Assembly: GCA_050014815.1 (NCBI GenBank)
Contig: JBEKCP010000102.1
Coordinates: 1 to 12,375, forward strand
DNA length: 12,375 nucleotides
Reading direction: 5' to 3'
From: JBEKCP01 sp050014815
GTDB taxonomy: Bacteria; Planctomycetota; Planctomycetia; Pirellulales; Thermoguttaceae
The notes beneath the pieces are model-generated. The model saw nothing but the letters and a program-made list of their open reading frames with translations. It did no database searches and was not told the origin of the DNA. Within the stretch, counting starts at the first letter, position 1. Each line of letters opens with the position of its first letter. Shown here piece after piece: positions 1 through 7,243 of this stretch. Both the position numbers and the translations under genes were made by a program.

Positions 1-29
1 CCACCCTACTTCTGCGCAACAGAAACCAA

Positions 30-1022
30 TTACGAATCACTCCTCTGACCATCCGTCCGTTTGATCGCCGTCAGCACCATTTCGTCGGACTGCCGTGTCA
101 AGTAGAGGTAGCTGACGACCCGGCGGGCGACGAACCGGCTGGTAAGCCAGCGGCGCCAGGCCGCCTCCGGCTCCAGCCGGAGGGCGGTTTCGGCCGACTC
201 CCGCAGCCATGCCGCGTTGGGCGGCAGCCACACTCGCTCCGTTTGGAAGCCCGCTCTCTCGACCATCTGTCTCAGGGTGGCCGGGGTGAAGTGGGTCAGG
301 TGATGCGGGAGGCGCCAGCCGCACCAGGCGGCGCGGAACCAGCGGCGCGGGGCACCGGCCAGATTCGGGACGCCCACGACGAGCTTCCCGCCGGGCGCCA
401 GCGCCCGCCACGCCTGCCGCAGCACTTCGATCGGCTGATGAACGTGCTCCAACGCCTGCCACATCGTCACCAGGTCGAAGCCCTCCGGCGGGATCTCCGC
501 GTGCGGCAGGGTTCCCGCCAACGCCGGGAATTTCAACTCCCCGCGGATCCGCTCGATGACGGACCCACAGGCGTCCAGACCCAGCACCCGCCAGCCCCGA
601 AGGTGCATCAACTCCAGGAACTCCCCCCCGCCACAGCCGAAATCCAACAACCGGCCCTGGCCGCGCCGCGGCAGGCCGTACCGCTGCGGATGCGAGAGGT
701 GCCAGAACTTCAACCGGTCGAGGTCGAGACCGCCGGCGAGGTGGCGCCGGCGGGACGGTGTCAGCCCGCAGTGTTGGTGCGGCTCGTATCCTTCATAAAA
801 ACGATGGATCGTTTCGGCGCTCGGGCGAGGACTGGTATAGCAAAGCCCGCAAGCACGACAGCGGACCACGGTCGAGCATCGCCCGTCGAAAATCAGACGC
901 GGGGCATCCTCCAGCGGCAGGTGGCGATCGTCGCCGCAAAGCATGCACCGGGGCTCTTCCCAGGCAACGTGCCGGCTGCGCACGGTCGTCACGGCTCTTG
1001 CCGATTGCAGAAGTGGATCCAT
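30..1022 (-). CDS. Class I SAM-dependent methyltransferase with N-terminal zinc ribbon
   Basis: Predicted 330-residue soluble methyltransferase. The N-terminus has two Cys pairs, CMLC and CRAC (about residues 26-29 and 56-59), followed by a GLCYTSPRP stretch, the zinc-ribbon pattern that often precedes sugar or natural-product methyltransferases. The Rossmann SAM-binding motif LLDFGCGGGEF lies near residues 125-135, with the acidic residue of motif II in VLGLDA and a later MWQALEHV segment, typical of Methyltransf_11/23-type enzymes. The substrate cannot be read from the sequence; its place as the last gene of a glycan cluster suggests a sugar or envelope glycolipid. I chose the ATG at 1022. 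An in-frame TTG at 1055 would add 11 residues and bring it within 10 bases of the upstream gene's stop. The stop is TAA. It is likely co-transcribed with the glycosyltransferases upstream. Confidence 0.85.
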   Translation of the reverse strand: MDPLLQSARAVTTVRSRHVAWEEPRCMLCGDDRHLPLEDAPRLIFDGRCSTVVRCRACGLCYTSPRPSAETIHRFYEGYEPHQHCGLTPSRRRHLAGGLDLDRLKFWHLSHPQRYGLPRRGQGRLLDFGCGGGEFLELMHLRGWRVLGLDACGSVIERIRGELKFPALAGTLPHAEIPPEGFDLVTMWQALEHVHQPIEVLRQAWRALAPGGKLVVGVPNLAGAPRRWFRAAWCGWRLPHHLTHFTPATLRQMVERAGFQTERVWLPPNAAWLRESAETALRLEPEAAWRRWLTSRFVARRVVSYLYLTRQSDEMVLTAIKRTDGQRSDS

Positions 1023-1065
1023 GACGGGCAATCCCCGGGACTTGCAAAGCCGCAAGCGGCTCCCT

Positions 1066-2214
1066 TCACGCCGCGCAGCGCCGCTGCTCCGCTATCTCCT
1101 GGTACATGGCGACGATCTCGTCGCAGTTGCGATCGAGGCTGTGCTCCAGCGCCAGTTGCCGCGCCGCCGCTCCCATGCGGCGACGGACGTCCGCCGAAAG
1201 GAGCCGGCGGAGGCGATCGGCCAGCGCGGCGTCGTCGGCCGGATCGTCCAGCACGAAGCCGTCCACTCCCTCGGTGAGGAGTTCGGCCGCGCCGTTGAAC
1301 CGGGTCGTGACGCACGGCAGCCCGCTGGCCGCCGCCTCGGAAACGCTGAGGCTGGACGGATCGTAGAAGGTCGGCAGCACGAAGGCGTCGGCCGCGGCAT
1401 AGTAGGGCACCGGGTCGTCGATCGTGCCGACGAGCGTTACCAACGCGCGCTGGGCATCGGTGAGGCGCATCGACCGGCTGCGGCGGTTCCCGCCGACCAC
1501 CGCCAGCCGCGCGCGGCAGCCCTCGGCGGCCAGCCGCTCCACCGCCCGCAGCGCGGTGCGGAGGCCCTTCCGGGCGTAGTCGTGTCCCACGAACAACAGC
1601 AGGACCTCGTTGTCCGCCACGCGGAGCCGCTCTCGGACGTTCTGGCGCCACTGGCGGCGGTGTTCGGGCGAAAACCGCTCGTTGTCCGCGCCGTGGTAGA
1701 TCAGGCGGATCCGCTCCGGCGGCACGCCGTGATACTGCTGGTAATCCCGGGCGCACATCCGGGAGACTGCCAGGACGATCCGCCGGGGCTCGCCGAACTG
1801 CCGCGCCATGAGGCGGCGGAACTGGCGATACCGCGGCAGCACGCCGAGCATCGCCCGCTTCCACGGCCGGAGCCACGGCGGCAAGACCGCCAGCTTCCGC
1901 TCCCACTGTGCCAGCCGCGACCCGTCCTCGGAATGCAGGATATGACCGGTCCAGCCGGCGCCCATGTTGTGGATCACGTCGACATCGAGGCGGCGGATCT
2001 GCTCCTCGGCGGCCCGCGCCCTTTCCGCCACGGACCGGATTCGTCCGAAGCAGTAGCGGACCAGCGGGAGTTGAGCCGCCGGACCGGCCACCGCGCCGGC
2101 AACCACGTGGACCTCGTGCCCGCGGGCCAGCAGCCGCTCGACGTGCTGGAAGGCCCACTGTTCCGCGCCGCCGCGGCGGGGGTCGAGGTGCTCGATGGCC
2201 AGGCCGATTCTCAT
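1066..2214 (-). CDS. GT4-family glycosyltransferase (WaaG-like), second of a tandem pair
   Basis: Predicted 382-residue GT-B retaining glycosyltransferase. The N-terminal lobe starts MRIGLAIEHLDPRRGGAEQW, the glycine-rich acceptor-side loop of GT4 enzymes. The C-terminal lobe shows LLFVGHDYARKGL (about 206-218), LAVVGG (237-242), DDPVPYYAAADAFVLPTFYD (266-285) and the nucleotide-sugar E-x7-E type region SVSEAAASGLPCVTTRFNG (290-308, Glu293). These match WaaG/RfaG-like enzymes that add a hexose to LPS core heptose, although donor and acceptor are not determinable here. The start is the ATG at 2214, which overlaps the upstream gene's TGA as ATGA and has GGGAG seven bases before it, indicating translational coupling. 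Longer in-frame extensions upstream lie entirely inside the neighbouring glycosyltransferase and were discarded. It is a paralogue of the gene at 2211-3368, with shared length, RGG.EQW, PVPYYAAAD and NGAAEL motifs. Confidence 0.9.
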   Translation of the reverse strand: MRIGLAIEHLDPRRGGAEQWAFQHVERLLARGHEVHVVAGAVAGPAAQLPLVRYCFGRIRSVAERARAAEEQIRRLDVDVIHNMGAGWTGHILHSEDGSRLAQWERKLAVLPPWLRPWKRAMLGVLPRYRQFRRLMARQFGEPRRIVLAVSRMCARDYQQYHGVPPERIRLIYHGADNERFSPEHRRQWRQNVRERLRVADNEVLLLFVGHDYARKGLRTALRAVERLAAEGCRARLAVVGGNRRSRSMRLTDAQRALVTLVGTIDDPVPYYAAADAFVLPTFYDPSSLSVSEAAASGLPCVTTRFNGAAELLTEGVDGFVLDDPADDAALADRLRRLLSADVRRRMGAAARQLALEHSLDRNCDEIVAMYQEIAEQRRCAA

Positions 2215-3368
2215 GGGGACACTCCCGGTTTCAATGCGCGCATCACATCGTAGACCGCCAGGATCTCGTCGACGTTGCGCTCGAGGGTATGGGCCAAGGC
2301 GACTTGCCGCGCGGAGCGGCCCATGCGGCGGCGGACGGGCCCGTCCAACAGCTCCGCAATGGCCGCGGCCAGCTCGCGGGCGTCGGCGGGGTCGGAAATC
2401 AGCCGGATCTCCCCGGGTTCCCGAAACAGCTCCGCCGCCCCGTTGTATCGGCTGGTGATGATCGGCAGCCCGCAGGCGGCCGCCTCCAACGCCACCAGGC
2501 TGCACGAGTCGTAGAAGGTGGGGTGGACGTACATGTCGGCGGCCGCATAGTAGGGCACGGGATCGTCCACCAGGCCGACGAACGTCACATGGCGGTCCAG
2601 GCCGAGCCGCCGTGCCCGCTGGCGCCACCCGTCGAGCCGTTTGCCGCCGACGACGGCCAGCCGGACCTTCCGCCCCCGGGCGACGAGGTCTCGCATCGCG
2701 CGGAGCAGCGTGGCGACGCCCTTCAGCCGGAAGTTGTGCGCGATCAAGAGCGCCAAGACCTCCTCCGTCGCGACGTCCAACCGCCGGCGGGTCTCCTCGC
2801 GGTGCGGGGCGCACCTGTCGGGCGAGAACCGCTCGGTATCCACGCCGTTATAGACGATGCGGATCCGCCCGGGCGCTACGCCGTGGAACCGCGTGAAATC
2901 GGCGGCGGCGGACTGCGACAGCGCCAGCATCGCCTGGCCCCGGTCGGCGTATTGTTGGGCCATGAGACGCTGGAAATCCCGCTGCCGCGGCAGCAGCCGA
3001 TCCACAAGCCGCTTCGCCCAGCGGAGCCACCGGGGCAGGAAGAGGAGCTTGCGCTGGTTCACCGCGGCCCAGGTGCCCCCGTGCGGCTGGAAGACGTCGC
3101 AGTACCAGCCCGTGCCCAGGTCGTGGACGATATCCAGCGAGAGCGGCTCGATGGTCCGCCGCGCGGCCTCGGCAAAGTCGAGCGGGGAGCGGCCGGACGA
3201 AACGCGGTGCAGCGCGACCGGGAGCCCCAAGGCGGCCTCGCCCAGCCTCCGCGAGACAATGTGGACCTCGTGGCCCCGCGCCGCCAACCGCCCGGCAAAG
3301 GCGAACGTCCACTGCTCGCGGCCGCCGCGGGCAGGCTCGAACCGGTCCAGCACCAGCCCGATCTTCAT
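2211..3368 (-). CDS. GT4-family glycosyltransferase (WaaG-like), first of a tandem pair
   Basis: Predicted 385-residue GT-B glycosyltransferase. N-lobe: MKIGLVLDRFEPARGGREQW and the VHIVSR strand. C-lobe: ALLIAHNFRLKG (206-217), LAVVGG (237-242), VDDPVPYYAAADMYVHPTFYD (267-287) and LVALEAAACGLPIITSRYNG (291-310), where Glu295 sits in the donor-nucleotide binding motif. HNFRLKG carries the basic residue that usually contacts the donor phosphate. The family transfers a sugar from a nucleotide donor with retention, here probably onto LPS core or a comparable envelope glycolipid at the cytoplasmic face. It starts at the ATG at 3368, overlapping the kinase stop codon as ATGA with an AGGA-type ribosome site, and ends by overlapping the next GT4 gene the same way. 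Close similarity to that neighbour indicates a tandem duplication with divergence. Confidence 0.9.
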   Translation of the reverse strand: MKIGLVLDRFEPARGGREQWTFAFAGRLAARGHEVHIVSRRLGEAALGLPVALHRVSSGRSPLDFAEAARRTIEPLSLDIVHDLGTGWYCDVFQPHGGTWAAVNQRKLLFLPRWLRWAKRLVDRLLPRQRDFQRLMAQQYADRGQAMLALSQSAAADFTRFHGVAPGRIRIVYNGVDTERFSPDRCAPHREETRRRLDVATEEVLALLIAHNFRLKGVATLLRAMRDLVARGRKVRLAVVGGKRLDGWRQRARRLGLDRHVTFVGLVDDPVPYYAAADMYVHPTFYDSCSLVALEAAACGLPIITSRYNGAAELFREPGEIRLISDPADARELAAAIAELLDGPVRRRMGRSARQVALAHTLERNVDEILAVYDVMRALKPGVSP

Positions 3369-4321
3369 GCCATCCTACCCAGGCGCCGCTGGATGAGGCG
3401 CTGCTTCCGAAGGATGGATCGCACCAGCCGCTTGTCCCGCGGCCCGAGCTTCCGCACGCCCAGGTAATGCCGCAGGAAAGCGATCTTCTCGCGGCAGCGG
3501 ATACACTCGGCCGGCGCGCTGACGGCCAATTGCGCCAGGTCTTTGACGATCCACCGCCGCCGCAACCACCGCCGCCGCTGGAGCCGTTGAAGGTCGATCA
3601 GCCGGATGTCGAACTCGCCGGGCCGGCGCTCCTTGACCAGGAAGTGATAGCAGTTCAGGTCGCGGTGATTGTAGCCGGCGGCGTGCAGCCGGCGCGCGAT
3701 GGCCGCGACCTGGCGGACCAATCGGGAAAGCTCTCGGCCTGGCGAGATCCGCTGGCGGAGGAACCCCGCCAACTCCCCGTAGCCCGCCAATTCCTCGGTC
3801 AGCAGGAAGGACTCGAGCCGGCCGTCGCCGTGGAGACGCTCTCCGCAGGCGACGACGCGCATGACGGGAATGCCGATCGCGGCCAGGGCGCGGGCGTTCT
3901 CGGCCTCGACGGTCCCGGCGCCGGGGCAGGCACGCAGCCCCAGCTTCGCCCGCAGCCAGCTCCACCAGGTCCGGCCGCGGTGCTTCTTCAGATACATGCC
4001 GGGGGACTGCGGGGGGACTGTCCCAGTTTTCGCGGGCACCCGGGCACCATGGGAAGCATGGTCGGGCATGGTCGCGAAAATGGGACTGTCCCCTTTGACG
4101 CATTGCGCCGCGAGGTCGCCGGGGGCGAGATACCAGTTCTCGCGGTCGTGGAGCACCCGCAGGCAGCGGCCGCGGGTGGTGGCCATGACGTCATCGAAGG
4201 CATCCAGGCGGGCCTGCTCCAGCACGCCCCGGTCGCGGCCGCTGAGCCACATCCGCCCGTCGCAGGCCGGTTCGAGCGCGGCGGATTCAGTCGCTTTCGG
4301 GATACGAGCTGTCAGGAGCAC
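3365..4321 (-). CDS. Lipopolysaccharide-core kinase, WaaP/InaA (Kdo/heptose kinase) family
   Basis: Predicted 318-residue protein-kinase-like sugar kinase. Visible kinase landmarks: the N-lobe lysine in YLKKHRGRTWW (Lys112 or Lys113), the AEN segment at 140-142 (alpha-C glutamate region), the hinge-like LTEELAGYGEL (174-184), the catalytic loop NHRDLNCYHF (218-227, Asp221) and the metal-binding IDLQR (Asp243, DFG equivalent), followed by RRRWIVKDLAQL. WaaP-type enzymes phosphorylate inner-core heptose or Kdo with ATP, which fits the heptosyltransferase upstream and the WaaG-like enzymes downstream. The start is the GTG at 4321 because GGAGG (4333-4329 on the minus strand) sits seven bases before it, 15 bases after the heptosyltransferase stop; an ATG at 4252 is the alternative. 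About 27 codons (residues 77-103) are encoded by an inserted palindromic repeat between two N-lobe strands, yet the frame stays open. Whether the extra loop is tolerated is untested. Confidence 0.85.
   Translation of the reverse strand: MLLTARIPKATESAALEPACDGRMWLSGRDRGVLEQARLDAFDDVMATTRGRCLRVLHDRENWYLAPGDLAAQCVKGDSPIFATMPDHASHGARVPAKTGTVPPQSPGMYLKKHRGRTWWSWLRAKLGLRACPGAGTVEAENARALAAIGIPVMRVVACGERLHGDGRLESFLLTEELAGYGELAGFLRQRISPGRELSRLVRQVAAIARRLHAAGYNHRDLNCYHFLVKERRPGEFDIRLIDLQRLQRRRWLRRRWIVKDLAQLAVSAPAECIRCREKIAFLRHYLGVRKLGPRDKRLVRSILRKQRLIQRRLGRMA
4013..4093. repeat. 81-base palindromic repeat inserted inside the kinase gene
   Basis: Two arms of about 21 bases face each other: 4013-4034 (GGGGACTGTCCCAG then TTTTCGCG) and 4073-4093 (CGCGAAAA then TGGGACTGTCCCC). 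The reverse complement of the right arm matches the left arm except for one substitution and one single-base gap. Each arm also contains its own small palindrome, GGGACTGTCCC. The 38-base centre contains a further ACCATG...CATGGT stem. The length of 81 is 27 codons, and the repeat reads through in the kinase frame as a loop beginning GDSPIFATMPDH and ending AKTGTVP. From memory, such GGGACAGTCCC-type elements are scattered in planctomycete genomes and may be REP-like; I cannot check this here. Sequence next to the left arm repeats GGGGGACTG, perhaps a small duplication. Confidence 0.8.
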
Positions 4322-4328
4322 TCGTCTG

Positions 4329-4333
4329 CCTCC
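4329..4333 (-). promoter_or_regulatory. Ribosome binding site deciding the kinase GTG start
   Basis: Minus-strand GGAGG, seven bases upstream of the GTG at 4321 and just past the stop of the preceding heptosyltransferase gene. It is a strong Shine-Dalgarno match and favours the GTG over the internal ATG at 4252. Confidence 0.6.
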
Positions 4334-4336
4334 GCT

Positions 4337-5389
4337 TCATGCCGCTTTGACCGCGGGAGCGTCCACCATCGCGGCAACCTCCCGGAAAACCTGCTCGGGT
4401 CCGAGATTGCGCATGCAGCCGTGGTGCTCAAGCGGGCAAATCCGCCTGCCGCAGCCCAGACAGTCCACTTCCGCGCGGAGCATCCTGCCCGAGACGGTCG
4501 GGTTCTCGATCCAGGTCGGCAAGGTCGGGCCCAGGAGCGTGATCACCGGCTTGCCCAGTGCGGCGGCGATGTGCCGGGGCCCGCTATCGGTCGAGACGAG
4601 GAGCCGGCTTCGCTCAAGACATGCCTTCGTCGATGAGAGGCCGACGGCATCCTCCGGCAACGTGAACACGCGGGGGGAGCCGGCATGCCGGACCGCGTCC
4701 AGGGCGGCCTGGCGCTCCCGCGGCCCGCACAACAACAGCACGTCGCAATCCAGTTGCGCGACGATCTGCCGGGCCAGTGTGCCGCAATGTTCGATGGGCC
4801 AGAGCTTGGCCGCCCCGTAGGCCCCGCTGGAGTTGATCGCCACCACGCGCCCGTCGGTCCGCAGTCCCAGGGTCTTCCAGATCCGCTCGCCTCGCTGGTG
4901 TTCGGCCTCGGTAACGGCCAGTTCCAAGCGGGGCGATTCGGGCGGGCAGCCGGCGGCCCGGGCAAGCGCCAGGTAATAGTCCACCATGGGGACCGGCCGT
5001 GGCCGGCGGCCATCGCGGAGGGGGTAGAGCTTTCCAGTCAAGAGCGGGCCGCGGGCGTCGCGGACGTAGCCGATCCGGTCCTTGGCCCCGCCCAGCCAGG
5101 CCAGCGCGGCCGTGTGCAGCGAGTTGGTCAACAGCAGTGCCATGTCGGGCCGCATCCGGCGCATGCGTGCCACCAGCGCCCATCGCCCCAGATCGAAGCG
5201 GAACCGGCGGGGGGCGAAGTACCACTGCTCGTCGAGCCAATCCGTGCCGGCCAACAGTTCGGCCAGGTTCGGCCGCAGGATCCCGACGATCCGGGTCGAG
5301 CGACCGAAATGCCGCCGCAAAGCCCGCAGGGTGGGGGTGGCCATGACCAGATCCCCCACCCAATTGGGGAGGAAGAGCGCAAAGTTCAT
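4337..5389 (-). CDS. waaF: ADP-heptose:LPS heptosyltransferase, GT9 family (WaaF-like)
   Basis: Predicted 350-residue GT-B heptosyltransferase of family GT9. The N-terminus NWVGDLVMATPTLRALRRHF (9-28) contains the catalytic-site Asp13 typical of WaaC/WaaF. The C-lobe has VVAINSSGAYGAAKLWP (182-198, conserved Lys195 of the donor site), LLLCGPRER, and STDSGPRHIAAALGKPVITL (266-285), the ADP-heptose binding segment. Near the C-terminus four cysteines, DCLGCGRRICPLEHHGC (309-325), match the Cys cluster often seen in WaaF-type proteins. The enzyme would add L-glycero-D-manno-heptose to the LPS inner core in the cytoplasm. I chose the ATG at 5389, where the family N-terminus begins; an in-frame extension to 5431 adds 14 unlike residues. 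It is the first gene of the minus-strand glycan cluster, 63 bases downstream of the sigma-54 activator gene. Assignment to WaaF rather than WaaQ or a related GT9 enzyme is moderately sure. Confidence 0.88.
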   Translation of the reverse strand: MNFALFLPNWVGDLVMATPTLRALRRHFGRSTRIVGILRPNLAELLAGTDWLDEQWYFAPRRFRFDLGRWALVARMRRMRPDMALLLTNSLHTAALAWLGGAKDRIGYVRDARGPLLTGKLYPLRDGRRPRPVPMVDYYLALARAAGCPPESPRLELAVTEAEHQRGERIWKTLGLRTDGRVVAINSSGAYGAAKLWPIEHCGTLARQIVAQLDCDVLLLCGPRERQAALDAVRHAGSPRVFTLPEDAVGLSSTKACLERSRLLVSTDSGPRHIAAALGKPVITLLGPTLPTWIENPTVSGRMLRAEVDCLGCGRRICPLEHHGCMRNLGPEQVFREVAAMVDAPAVKAA

Positions 5390-5423
5390 AGCGGCAGGAT
5401 ACCCCGAGCCGCGGGTTGGGGCC

Positions 5424-5446
5424 AAGAGCAATTGCGGAAAGCTCTT
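5424..5446 (-). terminator. Weak stem-loop between regulator and heptosyltransferase genes
   Basis: In the 63-base gap after the regulator stop there is a perfect 6-bp inverted repeat, AAGAGC (5424-5429) and GCTCTT (5441-5446), with an 11-base loop. No run of T follows on the minus strand, so it is at best a weak or factor-dependent terminator. It may simply separate the regulator from the glycan operon. Confidence 0.25.
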
Positions 5447-5452
5447 AGTGGC

Positions 5453-7045
5453 TCAATCCGCCGGGCGAAAGTGCTTCCAGTCGATGCCGAGCTTGCGCAT
5501 GCGGGCGCGGAGCGTGTGGGGGTTGATGGCCAGCAACTTGGCGGCGCCGCGGGGACCCTCGATGCGGCCGGCGGTGGCCGAAAGGGCCGCCTCGATGTGC
5601 CGCCGCATGGCCACCTCCAGCGGCACGATCGCGGACGGCTCCACCGGAGCAATCCCGGGCGAAGAAGCCGGCGGCGCCGCGGGGGCCTCCGGCGAGGCGG
5701 CCGGCGCCGGACTCGTCGCCGTGCCCAGGGCCTTGGCCACCTCCAACCGCTTGCCGTCGCCCAGGATCGCCGCGCGGTCGATCACCGTGGCCAACTCGCG
5801 AACGTTGCCCGGCCAGGGGTACGCAGAGAGCAAATCGAGGTCCTCGGGCGTGGGCATGGCTGGATAGAGGCCGAACCGCGTGGCCGCCCGCTGGGCGAAG
5901 TGGCGGGCCAGGTCGGGGATGTCCTCCCGCCGCTCCCGCAGCCCCGGCAGTACGATCGGAAAGATTGCCACTCGATACCAGAGGTCCTCGCGGAACTGGC
6001 CTTCGGCCACCATGGCGGCCAGGTCGCGGTGCGTGGCGGCCACGATCCGCACGTCGACGTGGATCGGCCGCTGGCCGCCGACCCGATCGAGCCAGCCGTC
6101 CTGAAGGACCCGCAGGAGGCGGACCTGGGCGGCCGGCGGCAGCTCGCCCAGCTCGTCCAACAGGAGCGTGCCGCCATCGGCCCGCTCGAACCAGCCTTTG
6201 CGGGTCTCGACCGCCCCGGTAAATGCCCCCCGCTCGTGGCCGAACAGTTGCGAATCGATCAGCTCGTGAGGGATTGCGCCGCAGTTGACTCGAATAAACG
6301 GGCCCTGGGCCCGTGCGGAGCGGTTGTGGATGCTGCGGGCTACTACCTCCTTGCCCGAGCCCGTCTCGCCGAAGATCAGCACCGGCACATCGGAGCGTGC
6401 GACCAGCTCGACCCGTTCCATGACGGCCCGGAGTCCCGAGTCTGCGCCCACGATCGTATCGCCGAGTTGCTGCCGCCCCAGCCGGCTCAGCAGCGACCGC
6501 TTGTCGGCCTCGGCCGCCTCGCGGAGGGCCGCCACCTCGGCCAGCCGCTGGTCGTTCTCCAAGGCGACCGAAAAGGGCTCCAGGAGGACCTGGACCAACT
6601 GGACGTGCTGCGGTCCGAAGGCGGCCGTCCGTGGGGCGACCACCACCAGCAGGCCGTGGCGGTCGCCCGGCAATCGCAACGGCCCGGCCAGCACGTCGGC
6701 CTCGACCGGCGCCGGCATAACCGGCGGCGGCAGGATCGTCTCCAGCGGGTTGCCGCTGGGACTCCCGCCGTGCGTCACCTCCCCGCGGCGGCACCACTCG
6801 AGCAACCGCTCCATTTGGGCTGGCGAGCACTGGGTGCGGGCATCGGGCAGCGAGTCAGCCGTGCCCGGCCCGATCGCCACCGTCTCCACACATGACCGCG
6901 GGCCATCGACCCGCCGGACCAGGATGCGGTCGATGGGGATATGCCGGGCAAGGAGCGCGGCGATGGTCTCGGTCGATTGAGTGATCTCGATGTGCCGGCA
7001 GGCCTCTCGCCACACGTCCAATAATACGGCTTGATATTCTTCCAT
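5453..7045 (-). CDS. Sigma-54-dependent enhancer-binding activator (GAF-like / AAA+ / Fis HTH)
   Basis: Predicted 530-residue NtrC-family activator. Residues 1-170 form a GAF-like sensory domain with no visible receiver aspartate pattern. The AAA+ domain starts near IVGADSGLRAVMERV (about 198-212) and has Walker A GETGSGKE (226-233), the sigma-54 contact loop GAFTGA (273-278), Walker B LLLDE (294-298), the AATHRDL sensor region and PGNVREL (412-418). An Ala/Pro-rich linker (about 443-471) leads to a C-terminal Fis-type helix-turn-helix, GAAKLLAINPHTLRARMRKL. Such proteins hydrolyse ATP to open sigma-54 promoters. The start is the ATG at 7045, with GGAGAGG just upstream; an extension to 7102 would run into the repeated motifs of the intergenic region. 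It is divergent from the sulfate transporter genes, whose upstream region has a sigma-54 promoter, so those genes are the likely target. The signal is unknown; sulfur status is an inference. Confidence 0.93.
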   Translation of the reverse strand: MEEYQAVLLDVWREACRHIEITQSTETIAALLARHIPIDRILVRRVDGPRSCVETVAIGPGTADSLPDARTQCSPAQMERLLEWCRRGEVTHGGSPSGNPLETILPPPVMPAPVEADVLAGPLRLPGDRHGLLVVVAPRTAAFGPQHVQLVQVLLEPFSVALENDQRLAEVAALREAAEADKRSLLSRLGRQQLGDTIVGADSGLRAVMERVELVARSDVPVLIFGETGSGKEVVARSIHNRSARAQGPFIRVNCGAIPHELIDSQLFGHERGAFTGAVETRKGWFERADGGTLLLDELGELPPAAQVRLLRVLQDGWLDRVGGQRPIHVDVRIVAATHRDLAAMVAEGQFREDLWYRVAIFPIVLPGLRERREDIPDLARHFAQRAATRFGLYPAMPTPEDLDLLSAYPWPGNVRELATVIDRAAILGDGKRLEVAKALGTATSPAPAASPEAPAAPPASSPGIAPVEPSAIVPLEVAMRRHIEAALSATAGRIEGPRGAAKLLAINPHTLRARMRKLGIDWKHFRPAD

Positions 7046-7068
7046 TGGCCTCTCCGCCCTCGGTCTAT

Positions 7069-7127
7069 CCGTAACATATAACGGCATACTAGCATATTTC
7101 ACGGGACTGGTCCATCATATTTGACGG
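7069..7127. promoter_or_regulatory. Candidate upstream activator sites: repeated CATAT..ACGG motifs
   Basis: Three related motifs lie in the divergent spacer: CATATAACGG (7075-7084), CATATTTCACGG (7093-7104) and CATATTTGACGG (7116-7127). The last two agree at 11 of 12 positions and are spaced 23 bases apart. The first is the right half of an imperfect 16-base dyad, CCGTAACATATAACGG (7069-7084). They sit roughly 75 to 135 bases upstream of the expected start of the sbp transcript, the usual distance for sigma-54 activator sites, and downstream of the regulator's own expected promoter or within its leader. Binding by the neighbouring activator is inference. Confidence 0.45.
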
Positions 7128-7176
7128 AAATTATGGCCCTGGCCGTATCTCCGCTACGAAAGCACATTCCGGGCCG

Positions 7177-7192
7177 CGGCACGGGGATTGCG
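7177..7192 (+). promoter_or_regulatory. Sigma-54 (-24/-12) promoter for sbp-cysTWA
   Basis: The plus strand reads CGGCACGGGGATTGCG. Against the sigma-54 consensus TGGCACG-N4-TTGCW, the GGCACG and TTGC blocks are exact and the GG-to-GC spacing is exactly 10 bases. Only the outermost bases differ. The expected transcript start is near 7203, about 40 bases before the sbp ATG. A sigma-54 activator gene diverges immediately upstream, which strongly supports the call. Confidence 0.78.
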
Positions 7193-7243
7193 TACCTAAG
7201 GCCCACGCAAAAGTGATACCCTCTCTGAAGATAAACGTGCATT

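Noticed and set aside
943..3467. Long plus-strand open frames opposite the glycosyltransferase genes (436 and 519 codons)
   Set aside because: They mirror two well-conserved minus-strand GT4 genes, have Arg/Pro/His-rich low-complexity translations and match no family. They are shadows caused by high GC.
4685..6895. A 736-codon plus-strand open frame opposite the heptosyltransferase and activator
   Set aside because: It spans two clear minus-strand genes and the gap between them, with no domain-like sequence. Antisense shadow.
7046..7102. In-frame upstream extension of the activator by 19 codons
   Set aside because: The ATG at 7045 has GGAGAGG at a good distance, and the extension would overlap the repeated regulatory motifs.
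7121..7149. Possible sigma-70 promoter TTGACG with a GTATCT -10 box for sbp
   Set aside because: The -10 match is poor, and the TTGACG overlaps one of the repeated motifs. The sigma-54 element downstream is far better. It cannot be excluded as a secondary promoter.
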